36,612 bases of DNA from Nemertoderma westbladi (lineage: Eukaryota > Xenacoelomorpha > Nemertodermatida > Nemertodermatidae): contig JAUCBJ010002975.1 of the NCBI GenBank assembly GCA_032718475.1, positions 1 to 36,612 on the forward strand. The letters are read 5' to 3'. Positions 11,128 to 21,529 of the stretch are shown here, piece after piece. How positions within the stretch are numbered: position 1 is the stretch's first letter; the number at the start of each line of letters is the position of its first letter. A program made the translations under genes and the position numbers. Below the pieces are notes generated by a model that was given only the letters and a program-made list of their open reading frames with translations, had not been told where the DNA came from and did not search any database.

Positions 11128-11744
11128 TCTTCCTTGCGGAGGAAATATTTATATAAATGGAATTTGCGCTATTTTTTTATTACCATCCCATTCACAATCA
11201 CAGAAAAACTATGAATCACAGGAATATAGCTCATACAATGAATATTTAAAAAAATAAAAAGTTTTGAAAATTTCGAGCTGCGGATGCGGTTTATCCTCGA
11301 CATGGGTGCGAGAAAGGTCCTTTTCCTTTATGAAAAAAGGGTTGAGGTTAGAGCCACGGCTTTTTTTATTTTCAAGGTCATACCTCTAAACGGCAGGTCG
11401 TTAGAAATACCAGCGGCATTTATAATGGTCCTGGCGGATCCCCCCCCCCCCCCCCCCCCCCCCCCCCAGGGTAGATAGGGTTAAATAGCCTTACCTAAAA
11501 AGGACAGTTTAAATGCCATTACACGTATTAAAGCCTGTAAGGGCTAACTGAAATAACTTTCTTATATAAGCTCTCGTGCTGCGTGAAGGCCCCACGACGT
11601 GTAGCTGGTAGCTGCTAGTGTAGTGAGTGTTTGTGATTATGTCTCCGAGTGATTGATTCAGTTGGTGGTAAGCCAAGCTGTTAGTCAGTGTTTGTGGATT
11701 ATTATTGCTTATTGCAGTTTGTGAATGTTTGTGGCTGTTAGGGG
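11128..11744. other. Non-coding DNA with a poly(C) run and a repeat end
   Basis: Contains a run of about 27 C at 11441-11467. At about 11573-11600 it has CTCGTGCTGCGTGAAGGCCCCACGACGTG, which resembles the right end of the GTGGGGCGAGCCAC fold-back family annotated at 27262 and 35233. Short open frames here show no domain. Confidence 0.4.
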
Positions 11745-11905
11745 GTAAAGTAAAAACTAAAATAGTAAGCAAAGTTTTCTTCGGGCCATAAATTGCGCAC
11801 AAATCTTACGACTTATTTCCAGTGCGATAGCTGCCCCCCAGAACTATACCCCCCAGAGGAAACTGTCCTTTTAAAGCATTCGTGCCGAAAGAAATCTTCC
11901 CTGTA
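11745..11905 (-). mobile_element. 3' part of a tRNA-derived SINE, minus orientation
   Basis: Read on the minus strand it has TTTCGGCACGAATGCTTTAA, then GTTTCCTCTGGGG, ATAGTTCTGGGGGG, CGCACTGG, AAGTCGTAAGATTTGTGCG and a GAAGAAAA..TTTACTTTACC tail. The same phrases occur in the same order in the SINE at 17030-17330. The tRNA-like head is missing here, so it is a truncated copy. Confidence 0.75.
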
Positions 11906-12639
11906 CCGGTAGGCAGGCCGTGAAGCGGCTAGGTTTGGTTTATTGGTTAGAGTTTGTTGGTCAGTCTCAAACACTAATACAAATTAACATGGTATTCCTA
12001 ACCCCAGGTGAACCTAATAAATTTAGCGAAATTATTGATTTATTGATTGCGGAATGTAAATGCCTACAATTTCACCCGAGATTTAAAATCCCCGGATCTA
12101 AGTGACCCGAGATATAAAGTGACCCCTGACCCGGGATATAAAGTGACCCGGGATATAAAGCCCCCAACCCAGTTACTTTTTATTGATTCCAATACTTACT
12201 GTCCTCCCGATTCGAGGTCCTCATCTGTCGGCTGTAATGACGTTAGCAGTATCATTACCATGACAACAAGCTGCCATGCATCCATCGCAACCCCGTTTCC
12301 TATTGTCAGCTAATAATTGATGAACTAGAAAAATTACTCTAAACTAAGTAAAAACAAGTGATTGGAAAAGTAAATTAAATAAGTAAATGTATCGAGTGCA
12401 TTGAGGCTAATTTAACCAACAGTTACACCCCAAATTTGTAAGCGTATTTGAAATGATTTACTGTTAGACTGTTACTAGTAGGCCTACGCAGTGATCTTTT
12501 TCCGTTTTTTTTTAAATTATTTTGTCCTTTTGTATTTGTCTGTTAAGAATATAAATTATTTGTTTTTAATATTGTTTTTGTTAATATTTTTCAACTGTTT
12601 TGATTAGATATTATCTGATATGTATTAATTATATCTACA
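11906..12639. other. Non-coding DNA with a short tandem repeat
   Basis: At about 12085-12160 the phrase GACCCGGGATATAAAGT recurs about four times with small changes, forming a short 17-18 bp array. Nothing else supportable: open frames here are short and their translations are not recognisable. Confidence 0.5.
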
Positions 12640-13130
12640 TCATTGTTCACTTTTCTACATCACTTTTAAGCGTTATGACCTGAGTGTATTTATGTACCGA
12701 GTGAGCACAGAGAGTGAGATTGATATAATAAATAAACGAGGGTATTTTAAAGTTGAATAGTGAGTGCCCCTTTCATCTTCATACAATTAATTTTGTTACA
12801 GAGTTGTTACCGGTTACCGTTACCTTCAAACATTTAGAGAGTTTACTGCTTACTGTCGGTGTCATCTTATATATTACGCTATATTGCCGGTCATGATGAA
12901 ATTGAAACAACAAACATTCTAGAATAATAAATATTTGTAAGTAGAAGGTGTTAATTAATAAATGTATCGGTACCAGGATAACTTGACAAAATGTAACATT
13001 GTGTACATAATTTGTATGAAAAGGGCAATTTAATACAGCCTAAAGGACCCTTGTTAATTTATGTATAAACTTCCCTCGCTGCGCTCGTTCGCTACATCTC
13101 AGAAAAGTGCTACTTCTCACACAATGATGG
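12640..13130. mobile_element. Two degraded copies of the 5627-type MITE
   Basis: 12640-12800 repeats the core GTATTTATGTACCGAGTGAG...TAAATAAACGAGGGT in the plus orientation. 12960-13130 carries the related sequence in the minus orientation, including ACTTCCCTCGCTGCGCTCG and a terminal AACTTGACAAAATGTAAC that matches the 21-bp end of the copy at 5627 with a few changes. Both are decayed. Confidence 0.55.
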
Positions 13131-13269
13131 AAATAGTTTTGCTATCAGATTTTAAGCGTCTTGAAAAATACCAAAAAGCAGCTATAAAAACAATATTATA
13201 ATATTAATTGTTATTATTGATACAATTTGATTATTTTTTTTCCGTTCTATGTTCAGTTTATTCGTGTGT

Positions 13270-13400
13270 TTTGTTCCTCATAAACACTATTAGGTAGGGG
13301 AGAGTAAGGAGGGTTGAACCAAAATTTACAAAAAATGTATCTCCCTGTTCTCCCCTACTGTACCTAAACACTATTAGGTAATAATTATTATGCTTGATAG
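13270..13400. repeat. Very short hairpin insertion between direct repeats
   Basis: The phrase AAACACTATTAGGTA occurs at about 13282 and again at about 13366. Between them GTAGGGGAGAGTAAGGAGGG faces CTCCCTGTTCTCCCCTAC. This could be a tiny fold-back insertion with duplicated flank, or a simple local duplication. Confidence 0.35.
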
Positions 13401-13509
13401 TTACAGTATTTAGCATTTTATTATTTTATGAGTGCAATCCGCATTAAAAAAGTGTTCGATTGTTAAAAATTGCAGACTTTACAAACCAGAAGAGGTGGGT
13501 ACATCTACT

Positions 13510-13862
13510 ACTGTCGAGCTAGTTCGGACAGTGGAAATGAGATCCTTCCAGGCTTCCCGATTCTCCAACTACTACTAGGTCGAGCGAACTCGGACAGTGG
13601 AAATGAGATCCTTCCAGGCTTCCCGATTCTCCATAGTTGTCGCAATTTCGTTTCTCCCAAGTTCAGTATCCCTTTCAAGTTGGTCTACATATGTTATGGC
13701 CCGTCGTCCACGACTACGCTTTCCATGAGTTGGTTGCCAGAAAAGTAGATCTGGTATGACCTCGTCTTTACTTCGCCAGCAGTGCCCACTGAATCTTAAT
13801 CTGCGTTTACGGAGGGTGGTTGATACAGGTGGTATCGTACCATAGAGCTCGGCGCTTGTCAT
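13510..13862 (-). pseudogene. C-terminal remnant of a LINE reverse transcriptase
   Basis: The minus strand encodes RFSGHCWRSKDEVIPDLLFW followed by a glycine/arginine-rich turn (GKRSRGRRAITYVDQL) and REAWKDLI. This is the usual C-terminal end of the polyprotein of many animal non-LTR retrotransposons, after the reverse transcriptase fingers and thumb. The catalytic part is absent. The 3' end has suffered a tandem duplication: 13513-13567 and 13579-13633 are near-identical 55-base segments 66 bases apart. It is probably of the same LINE family as the piece at 17503-17870. Not expected to function. Confidence 0.75.
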
Positions 13863-13899
13863 GTCTCCAGCTGATGTTTAGGGCTGCTCAACTAGTAGA

Positions 13900-14640
13900 G
13901 TACATTACCGCCCTTACAGTACATAAAACACATGAAAAAATACTAACGAAAAGTCGAAAAATAATAACAATAATAACAGAAATAAAAAAAAACAGACCAA
14001 AAATCGGACAACAAATTAAAAAACAAACATTATGAGATTAATTGGCAGAATGGAAAGTATCTAAACTAGAAAATGTTAATCGAAGCAGTAAAATTAATAG
14101 AAAATAATTAATTGCAAATAGATATGTTTGCTACCTGCTGAGTACCTCTACCGATAATCTTATATGCGAGTGTCAGCTACTTTCAGTTCTTTGTCCCAAA
14201 TAATTGTATAAACCCATTTTATATAACAAAAATAATAACACGCTATCTGGAAGTTCCAAATGTGGTTTGCCATTGTTACTTGACTAACAACACTTGACTT
14301 CACAATGAAATTTAAATCACATAACATTGGTATTAGGGCAACCAGGAGAGAACTCTGATTGGTCAATGTAGTATAGCCTATCAATAGTATCATCCAATGA
14401 GGATGCAGTATTCCTATTGGCCCTCCTCTACCTGTGTTGTACAACGCATAGGAACTTAGGAACTTATAATTTCCCGCTGGTTCTAGCGTCCTCTACGCAT
14501 GTTAGTACTTTACAATTTAAAAACTTCTTGCAATTAGAAACCTTTAGTTGATAATTAATTATGTTTATATTTAATCCCAACTTGTCAATTTCAAAAAAAT
14601 TACCAGTGCGGTAGGTTGGTTTGTACACGTTCGTGGGGCC
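13900..14640. other. Non-coding DNA
   Basis: AT-rich intergenic sequence with short open frames whose translations I do not recognise. No repeat or RNA gene supported. Confidence 0.4.
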
Positions 14641-14678
14641 TTTGCGCAGCACGTAGTATACAACCATACAGGTTGGGT

Positions 14679-14830
14679 GCAACCCTCGCCCGCGTGCAAC
14701 CTTCGCCCGCGTACAACCTTCGCCCGCTTACTACATTCGCCCGCGTCCAATCTTCGCACGGGGGAAACCTTCGCCGGCATTGCAATCTTCACCCGCGAGC
14801 AACCTTCGCCCGCGAACAACCTTCGCCCAA
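14679..14830. repeat. 17-bp degenerate minisatellite (about nine units)
   Basis: The phrase GCAACCTTCGCCCGCGT recurs every 17 bases with substitutions. It is followed, beyond a 68-base tandem duplication (14857-14983), by the opposite-strand form GGGCGAAGGTT near 14993, so the region can fold back. Short open frames on both strands are by-products of the repeat. Confidence 0.8.
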
Positions 14831-14856
14831 TAAGATTTGTGTTACTAACCCTTTTC

Positions 14857-14983
14857 GTTACCAATTGAGGGAAAGGAGCAGGTTACAGAGACGGCTTTTT
14901 CTAACCAAAACAATAAACGATGTTGTTACCAATTGAGGGAAAGGAGCAGGTTACAGAGACGGCTTTTTCTAACCAAAACAATA
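14857..14983. repeat. Tandem duplication of a dispersed motif
   Basis: Two near-identical copies, 68 bases apart, of GTTACCAATTGAGGGAAAGG followed by AGCAGGTTACAGAGACGG and CTAACCAAAACAATAA. The same AGCAGGTTACAG...TAACCAAAACAATAA core is found at several other places on both strands of this window. Confidence 0.85.
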
Positions 14984-14989
14984 ATTGTT

Positions 14990-15742
14990 TACTGGGCGAA
15001 GGTTTCCGCCGGGCGATAGTTGCTCATTTTATGGGCGAAGATTACAGTTATATTTTACTTTGCAGTTTACCCCCATGTGAAGTATAATACCACTTACCAG
15101 GTATTTCACTAAAATTCCAAGTTACAGAAGTGATGATTCTAACCAAAACAACAAACGAATTAGAATCTGTACAGGTTATGAGATTTAAAAAAGCGCTATA
15201 AAACACGTTATAATGAGAAAATTATAAAAACAATTTAAGCATAAAACCATTTAATTAAACAATATTTGTATTTAAAACTTAGTTGTTGTGCGTTGCGTAC
15301 GAGATAAATCTAAAAAGGAAACATTAATTGAAACATTATTAACAATATATTCATGTAATAGTAAATGGTTTCCGAACTAAAATATAATAAAATATAAACA
15401 AACTTTACAAATAATATAAAACTTATCATAATTACAAAATACCACCAATTAATTCATATAATCCGATTAAGTTTCTTATTTATTTCAGTTATATTTGAGA
15501 AAATGGAAAAAAACCTTGAAGCGAAATTACCTTTCTTTACTTTCAGTATGCTCTATGGCGAAAAAGGTGGATTTAGGAAAAAAACTTTGCAGAAGTAAAT
15601 TGTTCTTTAAGATTTAGTTAATAAAGTAGTTAAATTTTTCACATAATAATTCGCTTGTTTTTTACTCAATTCAATGGAAAACAAGTCTGATAAATTAAGT
15701 GTAGATGCCCATATTTGGAGTTGGTTAAACAATTTAGGTAGT
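14990..15742. other. Intergenic DNA downstream of NPHP4
   Basis: AT-rich. Contains one more partial copy of the dispersed motif (TTACAG...TTCTAACCAAAACAACAAA, about 15122-15157) and the putative NPHP4 poly(A) signal. No coding seen. Confidence 0.5.
15479..15484 (-). terminator. Candidate NPHP4 poly(A) signal
   Basis: AATAAA on the minus strand, the first such hexamer found after the NPHP4 stop codon, about 258 bases downstream. In AT-rich DNA such a hexamer can occur by chance. Confidence 0.4.
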
Positions 15743-16850
15743 TTATGTGGATGCTTCTATGTTTAAGTGCTGGTAAACCGCTTTAATACAGAAAGTTTCC
15801 TCGTTGCGATCGTCCACGTCGTTTACGAAGAGAAGGATCTCAGTGACCCCTTGGGAGGCGACCGGGGAGAACTTCAGCCCGATAGCGTGTGATTCCCGGC
15901 CTTCTATACGAGTCTGGGACTCTTTGAACTGGAGTAAATCGTCGCGGTTCGAACGGAATCTAAAGGTTTTAGCGTATTGGTAGGGGTTGGTGAACGCAAT
16001 GCGTTTATTAGAGCCGCGACCTCCTCCGACAGGGAGAGAGATCTCGAACGCTTTAGAGATGTCGGGGAGACGGCAGGTGAGACAGACGAGCCACGATCTC
16101 ACAACTCGATGTAACTCGATATCCACGGCGTTGACGTAGATGAATTTACTCCCGAGTTCGAGGGGGCGAACGGAGATCTCGAGCTCGCGAGCCGAGCTGT
16201 GAGCGAGCATAAAGGGTTCCGAAGGTACGAGTTGCATCTCGCGAGGCGCGCTCGTGAAACAACGAACCAAGCGAGCGGGGCCCCCGCGTAGCACGAGGTT
16301 GAACCGGGTCGTCTGGCCCTCGACGCAACTCACATCGACGCGTTGGAGAGCGTGCACGAGGAACTGCCAGGTCTGCGCGGGTTTAGCGGCGAACTCGTCG
16401 AGAAAGACGAGCACAAAGAACTTCTTTATAGAAGGCGAGGCCCCGACTGGGGATTTAATAGCGACATCTAGCGGATCTCCCGGGTGCGAATAACGGCCGA
16501 GTGCGATTACTTCGGGGTCGCTGGATATCGCGCGGAACTGAACCGGCTGATCGCGAGTTGCGACGCTGTGGTAGGGAGGCAGACGAACCGTTTTCTTTAG
16601 GAAGGTTGACTCTGGCTGCTGGAAACGGAATGTTTGGTCTACCAGTTGGGGCTGCGGCTCGACAGCCAATGAGAGTATCGCCACCGGTTTGTGAGCCTCC
16701 CCCTTGAAGTAGACTCGTATGGTCCGCGTCTGGAGGGCCGTGTCCACCGTGATCTCTCGGTTGCTCAGCGACGACAACGCGCCAGAGCTGGATTCCAGAC
16801 GGTCCATGGTCTCGGGTTTAGTGGAATGGTCGGCCGTAAAACTCTGGTAT
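15743..16850 (-). CDS. NPHP4: Nephrocystin-4, exon 4 (C-terminal third and stop)
   Basis: Last coding exon, residues 1002-1370. It starts after the acceptor TTCTCTTCCAG (AG at 16851-16852) and ends at TAA 15743-15745. One base completes the arginine codon split across intron 3, so YQSF follows directly on HIPFR, as in the vertebrate protein. Conserved landmarks in order: VAILSLAVEPQP..VDQTFRF, FLKKTVRLP, LQRVDVSCVEGQ, RSWLVCLTCRLPDISKAFEI, NKRIAFTNPY, and the closing VNDVDDRNEETFCIKAVYQ. This region of nephrocystin-4 is made of MSP/Ig-like beta domains. The protein is a scaffold of the ciliary transition zone, acting with nephrocystin-1 and RPGRIP1L. Beyond the last conserved tyrosine-glutamine there are nine extra residues. 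Base composition is richer in GC than the surrounding DNA, as expected of coding sequence. Confidence 0.95.
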
Positions 16851-17029
16851 CTGGAAGAGAACAAGGGATCAAAATCTCAAAGTTGTCAGGAACATTGTAA
16901 GCTACTGTAAATCGAGTTATTTACTTATTTTAAATCTTAATTTTTATTTACTTATCTTAAACAATCTCTAATTTCCTCCATCTCTATAATCCGCCTGCTG
17001 CAGTGAATCTGCACGCACAATGAGATGCT

Positions 17030-17330
17030 ATGCCAAGGTTCCACCTTGGTGTAGTGGTTGCATTGAATTCACATCTCCTGTAGGTCGTGGGTTCGATCCT
17101 CACATGGGTCAGGGCAGTTTTCGTTTCGGCACGAATGCTTTAAAGGGACCAGCCAGGGCGCATCTCTGCCTTGCATCCTTAAGTGGTAGCTAAATGAGTA
17201 CTGGAGTTTCCTCTGGGGAGTAAAGTTCTGGGGGGACCGCACTGGTAAGTCGTCAGACTTTGTGCGTAATCCCTGGCCTAACGGCCGAAGAAAATTTACT
17301 TTACTTTTTACTTTACTTTATGCTGGCTTA
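17030..17330 (+). mobile_element. tRNA-derived SINE
   Basis: The head has RNA polymerase III internal promoter boxes: A box TTGGTGTAGTGGTTG (17046-17060) and B box GGGTTCGATCC (17089-17099), 28 bases apart. The body contains TTTCGGCACGAATGCTTTAA and GTTTCCTCTGGGG, and the tail is a run of TTTACT units. The 5' and 3' ends of the head do not pair into an acceptor stem, so it is not a tRNA gene. Two other copies lie in this window (11745-11905 and 27810-28005). It sits in NPHP4 intron 3, antisense to the gene. Confidence 0.85.
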
Positions 17331-17502
17331 ACAAAAAAATGTTTACGTAATGTTAACAAAAAAGTAAAATTTTTTTATTTTCAAAAAAATACTAAGCTAG
17401 TACAAAAAAACAATAGCTACCATTAAAAAATACCTATTAAGGTTCTAGAACATTCAATTAAATTTGGTCCCATTAATATGTATGTTTTGGTACCGAATTG
17501 TC

Positions 17503-17870
17503 CTAGTCAGTATCAGTCAGGACAATTCGGTCCCGGTCACGGCGAAAGCAATGTCCTGTGAAGCGGAGGCGGCTTTGTTCTAGTGTCAAGCTTGGGGGAA
17601 CCAATGAGCCACCTCCAATGTCATATAGTGTCTGGTTGGAGATGTGTGCATTGTACTTGACACACTGAACCCGGCGTAGCATTCTTGTGAATGTGCCATC
17701 CAGAGATTTGGTGTCCTCAGCAGTTAGAGCCCAGCATGGACTCCCATAGAGGAGTACTGGAACTACTGCTGCTCTAAATAATTGAACCTTGAGGTTTCGT
17801 TTTATTCTATATGGGACTTCCAATTTCTGAAAAGCCACAGCAGCATATCTCCAATCTATCGTTATTGTTG
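17503..17870 (-). pseudogene. LINE reverse transcriptase fragment (thumb region)
   Basis: Minus-strand frame encoding DWRYAAVAFQKLEVPY, then KVQLFRAAVVPVLLYGSPCW, LDGTFTRMLRRVQ and RLRFTGHCFRRDRDRI. The pattern LF-A-V-LLYG-W...LD--RMLR...GH--RRD is the standard region after the catalytic YADD in animal non-LTR retrotransposons. The catalytic domain and the final glycine/arginine-rich turn are absent. The frame has no ATG and is cut at both ends, so it is a fragment. It lies in intron 3 of NPHP4, in the same orientation as the gene. Confidence 0.8.
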
Positions 17871-18216
17871 GTAAAATAATGACTTAGCTGTTGGGGGCCG
17901 GGCCGGACACAAAGAGACTGACAAAGATTTCCCTCTTATATAACGTGAATATATTTCTAAAAGGTAAAATTGGTAAATATTGACTGTTTTTCCTTTGCCA
18001 CTTTGATGTTTTTATTAACTTATTGAATGATAACTGTAAACTTAAACGCGACGATATTCCGGGCATCCATTCCCGTTCCCTAGGTGACGTCTATTATGGA
18101 AGACCCTTAATGGATATACCATAAATAAAAATATAAAATTAGAACAAAATTTTCAGGAATAAAATAATTTTGATTAAAATTTAATAATCTCATAAATATA
18201 TCAAGTAAATGTTTAC

Positions 18217-18551
18217 CTGAATGGGATGTGGACCGCCTCTCTGGGCCTAAGAAACAGCTCTATAGCCCCATCTGTCCCACCCACATTGAACATGTTCTCC
18301 TCCACAGGTGTGTGAGTGTCAGTCAGCTGTTTGAGATGACGCCACTCGCGTGTATCCGTGACTACCTTTAGGTCTGCGTCGCTACATTCTACTGACAGCG
18401 TGAGTTGGTGGTTGAACGGGTTCTGTAGGTGGAACTCAAAGAATTCAGCTGTACCGAAGGAAGGATAGATTGTGTGGCTAGTGGTTATGGATGATTGTAA
18501 CATGGTTTTAATACCGTCTTCTTTGGTTCTATCCCGACAATCTTGAATGAC
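18217..18551 (-). CDS. NPHP4: Nephrocystin-4, exon 3
   Basis: Residues 891-1001 plus two bases of the next codon. The acceptor is CTGTCTCCGTAG and the first codons read VIQDCRDRTKEDGIKTML, which follows directly on SREFQ of exon 2 and matches the vertebrate order (..LQV...YRERT). Further landmarks are PSFGTAEFFEFHLQNP, VVTDTREWRHLK, HTPVEENMF and FLRPREAVHIPF. The donor is GTAAAC at 18215-18216. The length (335 bases) leaves phase 2, which exon 4 completes exactly. The apparent ATG at 18503 is internal and not a start. Confidence 0.94.
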
Positions 18552-19701
18552 CTACGGAGACAGTTTTTATGAAAAGTATATATTAAAGTAAACTGCCGTC
18601 CTAAGGCAAACCATGTAACTCGAATTTTGAAGAAAATGAGATATTGGTATCATTTTAAAGCTTACGGCGAGCTCTATCTGGTGGTAGATGCATTATATGA
18701 ATTTGTTACGGCGTGCCAAGGCAGAACCATGTAACTCTCATGTGATAATGACACTCCATGTAACTATAAGCGCAAACCATGAATCTCATGCGAGTTACAT
18801 TGTTTTGGCTTAGGAACAGCTGGGGAAATTTATTTAATTTACATGATGTAATATAAGTAAATAAAGGGCACTGGATAGAATTTGTAAGGTAAATCCATGT
18901 AACTCCAAAATCAAAATAAAATACATTTTTTAAATAGCTAACTTAAGTTTGGAGCTCTAAGACTTTCTACGTTTATCTAAATATACTATTCGACTAATCT
19001 TTAGAGTTGAAAATGTTCACACAGACAATCACATGTTTTCTTGCAGATTCGTTAACTTATAAAAAAGTGCAGAAATGAGACAACAATATACTAAATAATT
19101 AAATTTTTTTTAACAAAGCAGTACCATCAGTGATCTACCAGCGAAGTATATCACGATTTCACTTTAAACAATGGAACTTATAGACTATTTATTTATCCAA
19201 CAAAAACAATAAACTAAAAGAAAAGGCGCTGAGTAGATTTTTGATTATATTTTTAAAAAACCATAATTTACCATCCATCCGAAAATTTAACGTCGACAAC
19301 ATTCTATATTATATTCCTTTTGTTACGTTAATCATGTATGCGTCCACTCTAGTCGATGAATGTAACTTTACTGAACTTTCACACAGTAGTTAGCTGTGCC
19401 GCCCATTTTAATTAATTAATTTAACCGCGTGAAACCGAATCACCATAATACTATTAACTTTACAAAAAATTTACAGAGATTCGACCGCAAAGTTAAAATG
19501 TCGCCAGTGTTGAGAAAAATAATGCGATTAATTATTGAAGAGATCTATAAGTAAATAAGGTATATAAGTAGGTATATAAGTAAACTCATAAAAAAACATA
19601 ATTATAAGTCAAGTTTCATAATTGAATATATCGTAAAGTTCAAGAGCTATGGAATAAATTAAAGAATTGAAGATAAAAATGAAAGTTAAATAAAGACGAA
19701 C
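18552..19701 (-). other. NPHP4 intron 2 (phase 0)
   Basis: A 1150-base intron with donor GTTCGT and acceptor CTCCGTAG. It contains a small MITE-like element (18597-18824) plus AT-rich sequence; one more CCATGTAACTC motif lies at about 18896. No coding seen. Confidence 0.85.
18597..18824. mobile_element. Small MITE-like element with repeated CCATGTAACTC motif
   Basis: The left end CCTAAGGCAAACCATGTAAC faces, at about 18798-18824, an imperfect reverse complement (GAGTTACATTGTTTTGGCTTAGGA). Inside and just outside, ACCATGTAACTC or close forms recur about five times. No coding. It lies in NPHP4 intron 2. Confidence 0.5.
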
Positions 19702-21161
19702 CTGGAACTCCCTGGATCTATTAACTTTCAACTCTTTCTTCAATGTGGCGTCGGCACTCATTGGAGAAGATTCGGCCATTCCGGACTTCCGAACCAACTC
19801 CATCCGGAGCAGTTTCTTACTCTTAGAATCGTCTAACAGACTGAGAGACGAGCCGCTACGCATACCTGACAACAGAGTCTCTATACTCCTGTCTGATTGG
19901 CTCATATGTAACGCCTTATTAATACGAGACGATCGCCCGAGACTCAGAGTGGATTGGAAACCTGAGGTTATTGACCCGCCGCCGAACGTTGAATGGCATT
20001 GCCTCACTAAGGTCGGAGCCGTTGGTTGCGGTATAAGTCCGTGCGACGCCGGGTAGCCCACGTTAGCCAACCGGAGATGCAGTCTACCCCGAACTACCGT
20101 CCTCACCCCTATGGGTCGCACCGAGCCGCCGCGGGTTAGATCCCCGGTTAGACTGTCCTCGGTGTACTCCGTGGTCACCACGTCCAACTCGTGGGTGGTC
20201 TGCACGGCCTCGCGACCCTGCCGTACGAGATGCCTCAACTCAACGGCCGACGAGCCAATCAGCATCAAGGAGTCGCCGTCCCAACAGTCTATACGGAGGA
20301 TATGGGTTGCTAGGTAACGATGGAACGCCCCTATCTCTCCTGGTCGCATAGCAACTGGGTCTATTAGATACTTCAAAGTTAACCCTAAAGCCCCGGAAGT
20401 TACGTTGTCATTGGGGTCTAGACGTTTCAAAATAAAAGGTAAATCTTCTCTAAATTCGCTTTCAAATTTGTTTTCTATGTCGCCTAGCAACAGACGTTCT
20501 GTCGATATTTGAGGGAATCGATAAAATTGGAAAGTGAAGAAAATTGTAGAAACTGATTGTTCTTTTCCTCCTTTACTGAATGCGAGAAACTGAAGGATAA
20601 TTTCGTTGCATTTTAAGAAGTCGTTTGTTTCTCGTTTTGGGTCGAATGTTGCGACGTCCCAGACGTCCACGGTCTCGGGAACGTTGCCATGGCGATCGCG
20701 CACGGAAGGGAATCCGGCGGAGTAGAGACGGGCGTAGGCGGCGCGGGAGAGAGCGGTGGTGCCGGAGGCGGTGGACCGAGTGGCTACGTGGGCGAGTACG
20801 GGGGCGTGAAGCGGAGTGTAGGGGACCTCGTGGAGGGAGTCCACCACCTCGGGGGGTGGGTAGGAGGGGCGGAGAGAGGGGGTGAGGTAGCGGGGCTCCG
20901 AGGTGAAGGGATGGGGGGTCAGGGAGGGGGTCTGTACGCTGGCGGGATGGGAGGGATGAGCGGGATGAGATACAGGAATCCCGTAATCGTAATCCTCCTC
21001 CCAGTATTCAGGAGTTGCCTCAGGTTTCCTCCGCCGTCTCACTTTTCGTTCTTCCATCTCTTCTTCCCGTTCCTCTGGAAGCCTCTCTTCCTCTTCTTCC
21101 TCCTCTTCAACCTCATCCTCCTGTTCATCAACTTGCTTCTCCCGTTTTCGACGCGGTTTCT
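19702..21161 (-). CDS. NPHP4: Nephrocystin-4, exon 2 (central part)
   Basis: Residues 404-890. The acceptor is AATTATATTTAG (AG at 21162-21163), and the first two bases complete the codon left open by exon 1. It opens with a highly charged stretch (KPRRKREK, then a run of seven glutamates), followed by a proline-rich linker where the vertebrate protein is also proline-rich and poorly conserved. Conservation resumes with VPYTPLHAPVL, FDPKRETNDFLKCNEIILQF, FFTFQFYRFP, then HRYLATHILRIDCWDGDSLM and HELDVVTTEYTED, and GRLHLRLANVG. The donor is CAG/GTTCGT at 19701, phase 0. The methionine at 21057 is internal. The linker is shorter than in vertebrates, which accounts for much of the small difference in total length. 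Confidence 0.94.
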
Positions 21162-21529
21162 CTAAATATAATTTGAGAACATGTTGATAGTGTTAAAAAT
21201 AATACTTTATTTTATGGCCAAACAACTAATCTTTGACAGTTGTGAAATACGGTACCGGTATATGAGATTAAACCAAAAATATAATTATTTATTACATGGG
21301 AAAAAAAGTAGATTTTTTTTCACTATTCTCGATGCCTTTTATTTATCGAGAGAAAGCCGCCCCAATAGTAGATTATAACAACAACATTTTCATTGGGTAA
21401 GGAAGTGGAGGATAGCCGGACTTACAACTTAGTTTATATTACACGATCAAATTTCACTCCTAATGAACCCAACATGTATGTACGCGAGACAGGGGGGGAA
21501 ACTCGATGCAAAACCCGCCTTGGCGAATT

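Larger units (their letters stand above)
16851..18216 (-). other. NPHP4 intron 3 (phase 2)
   Basis: A 1366-base intron with donor GTAAAC at the right edge and acceptor CTTCCAG at the left. It carries a plus-oriented SINE (17030-17330) and a minus-oriented LINE reverse-transcriptase remnant (17503-17870). Confidence 0.85.

Noticed and set aside
17030-17110. A tRNA gene (A and B boxes present)
   Set aside because: The acceptor stem cannot be formed and the sequence continues into a SINE body shared with other copies.
19609-19701. Extension of NPHP4 exon 2 to the next in-frame stop
   Set aside because: A donor (CAG/GTTCGT) at 19701 and the exact continuation of the protein in exon 3 show that the extra 30 residues are intron.
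20305-20317. A second X-box-like sequence, GTTGCTAGGTAAC
   Set aside because: It lies inside NPHP4 exon 2, where the bases spell conserved codons (RYLATH), so the match is probably a by-product of coding.
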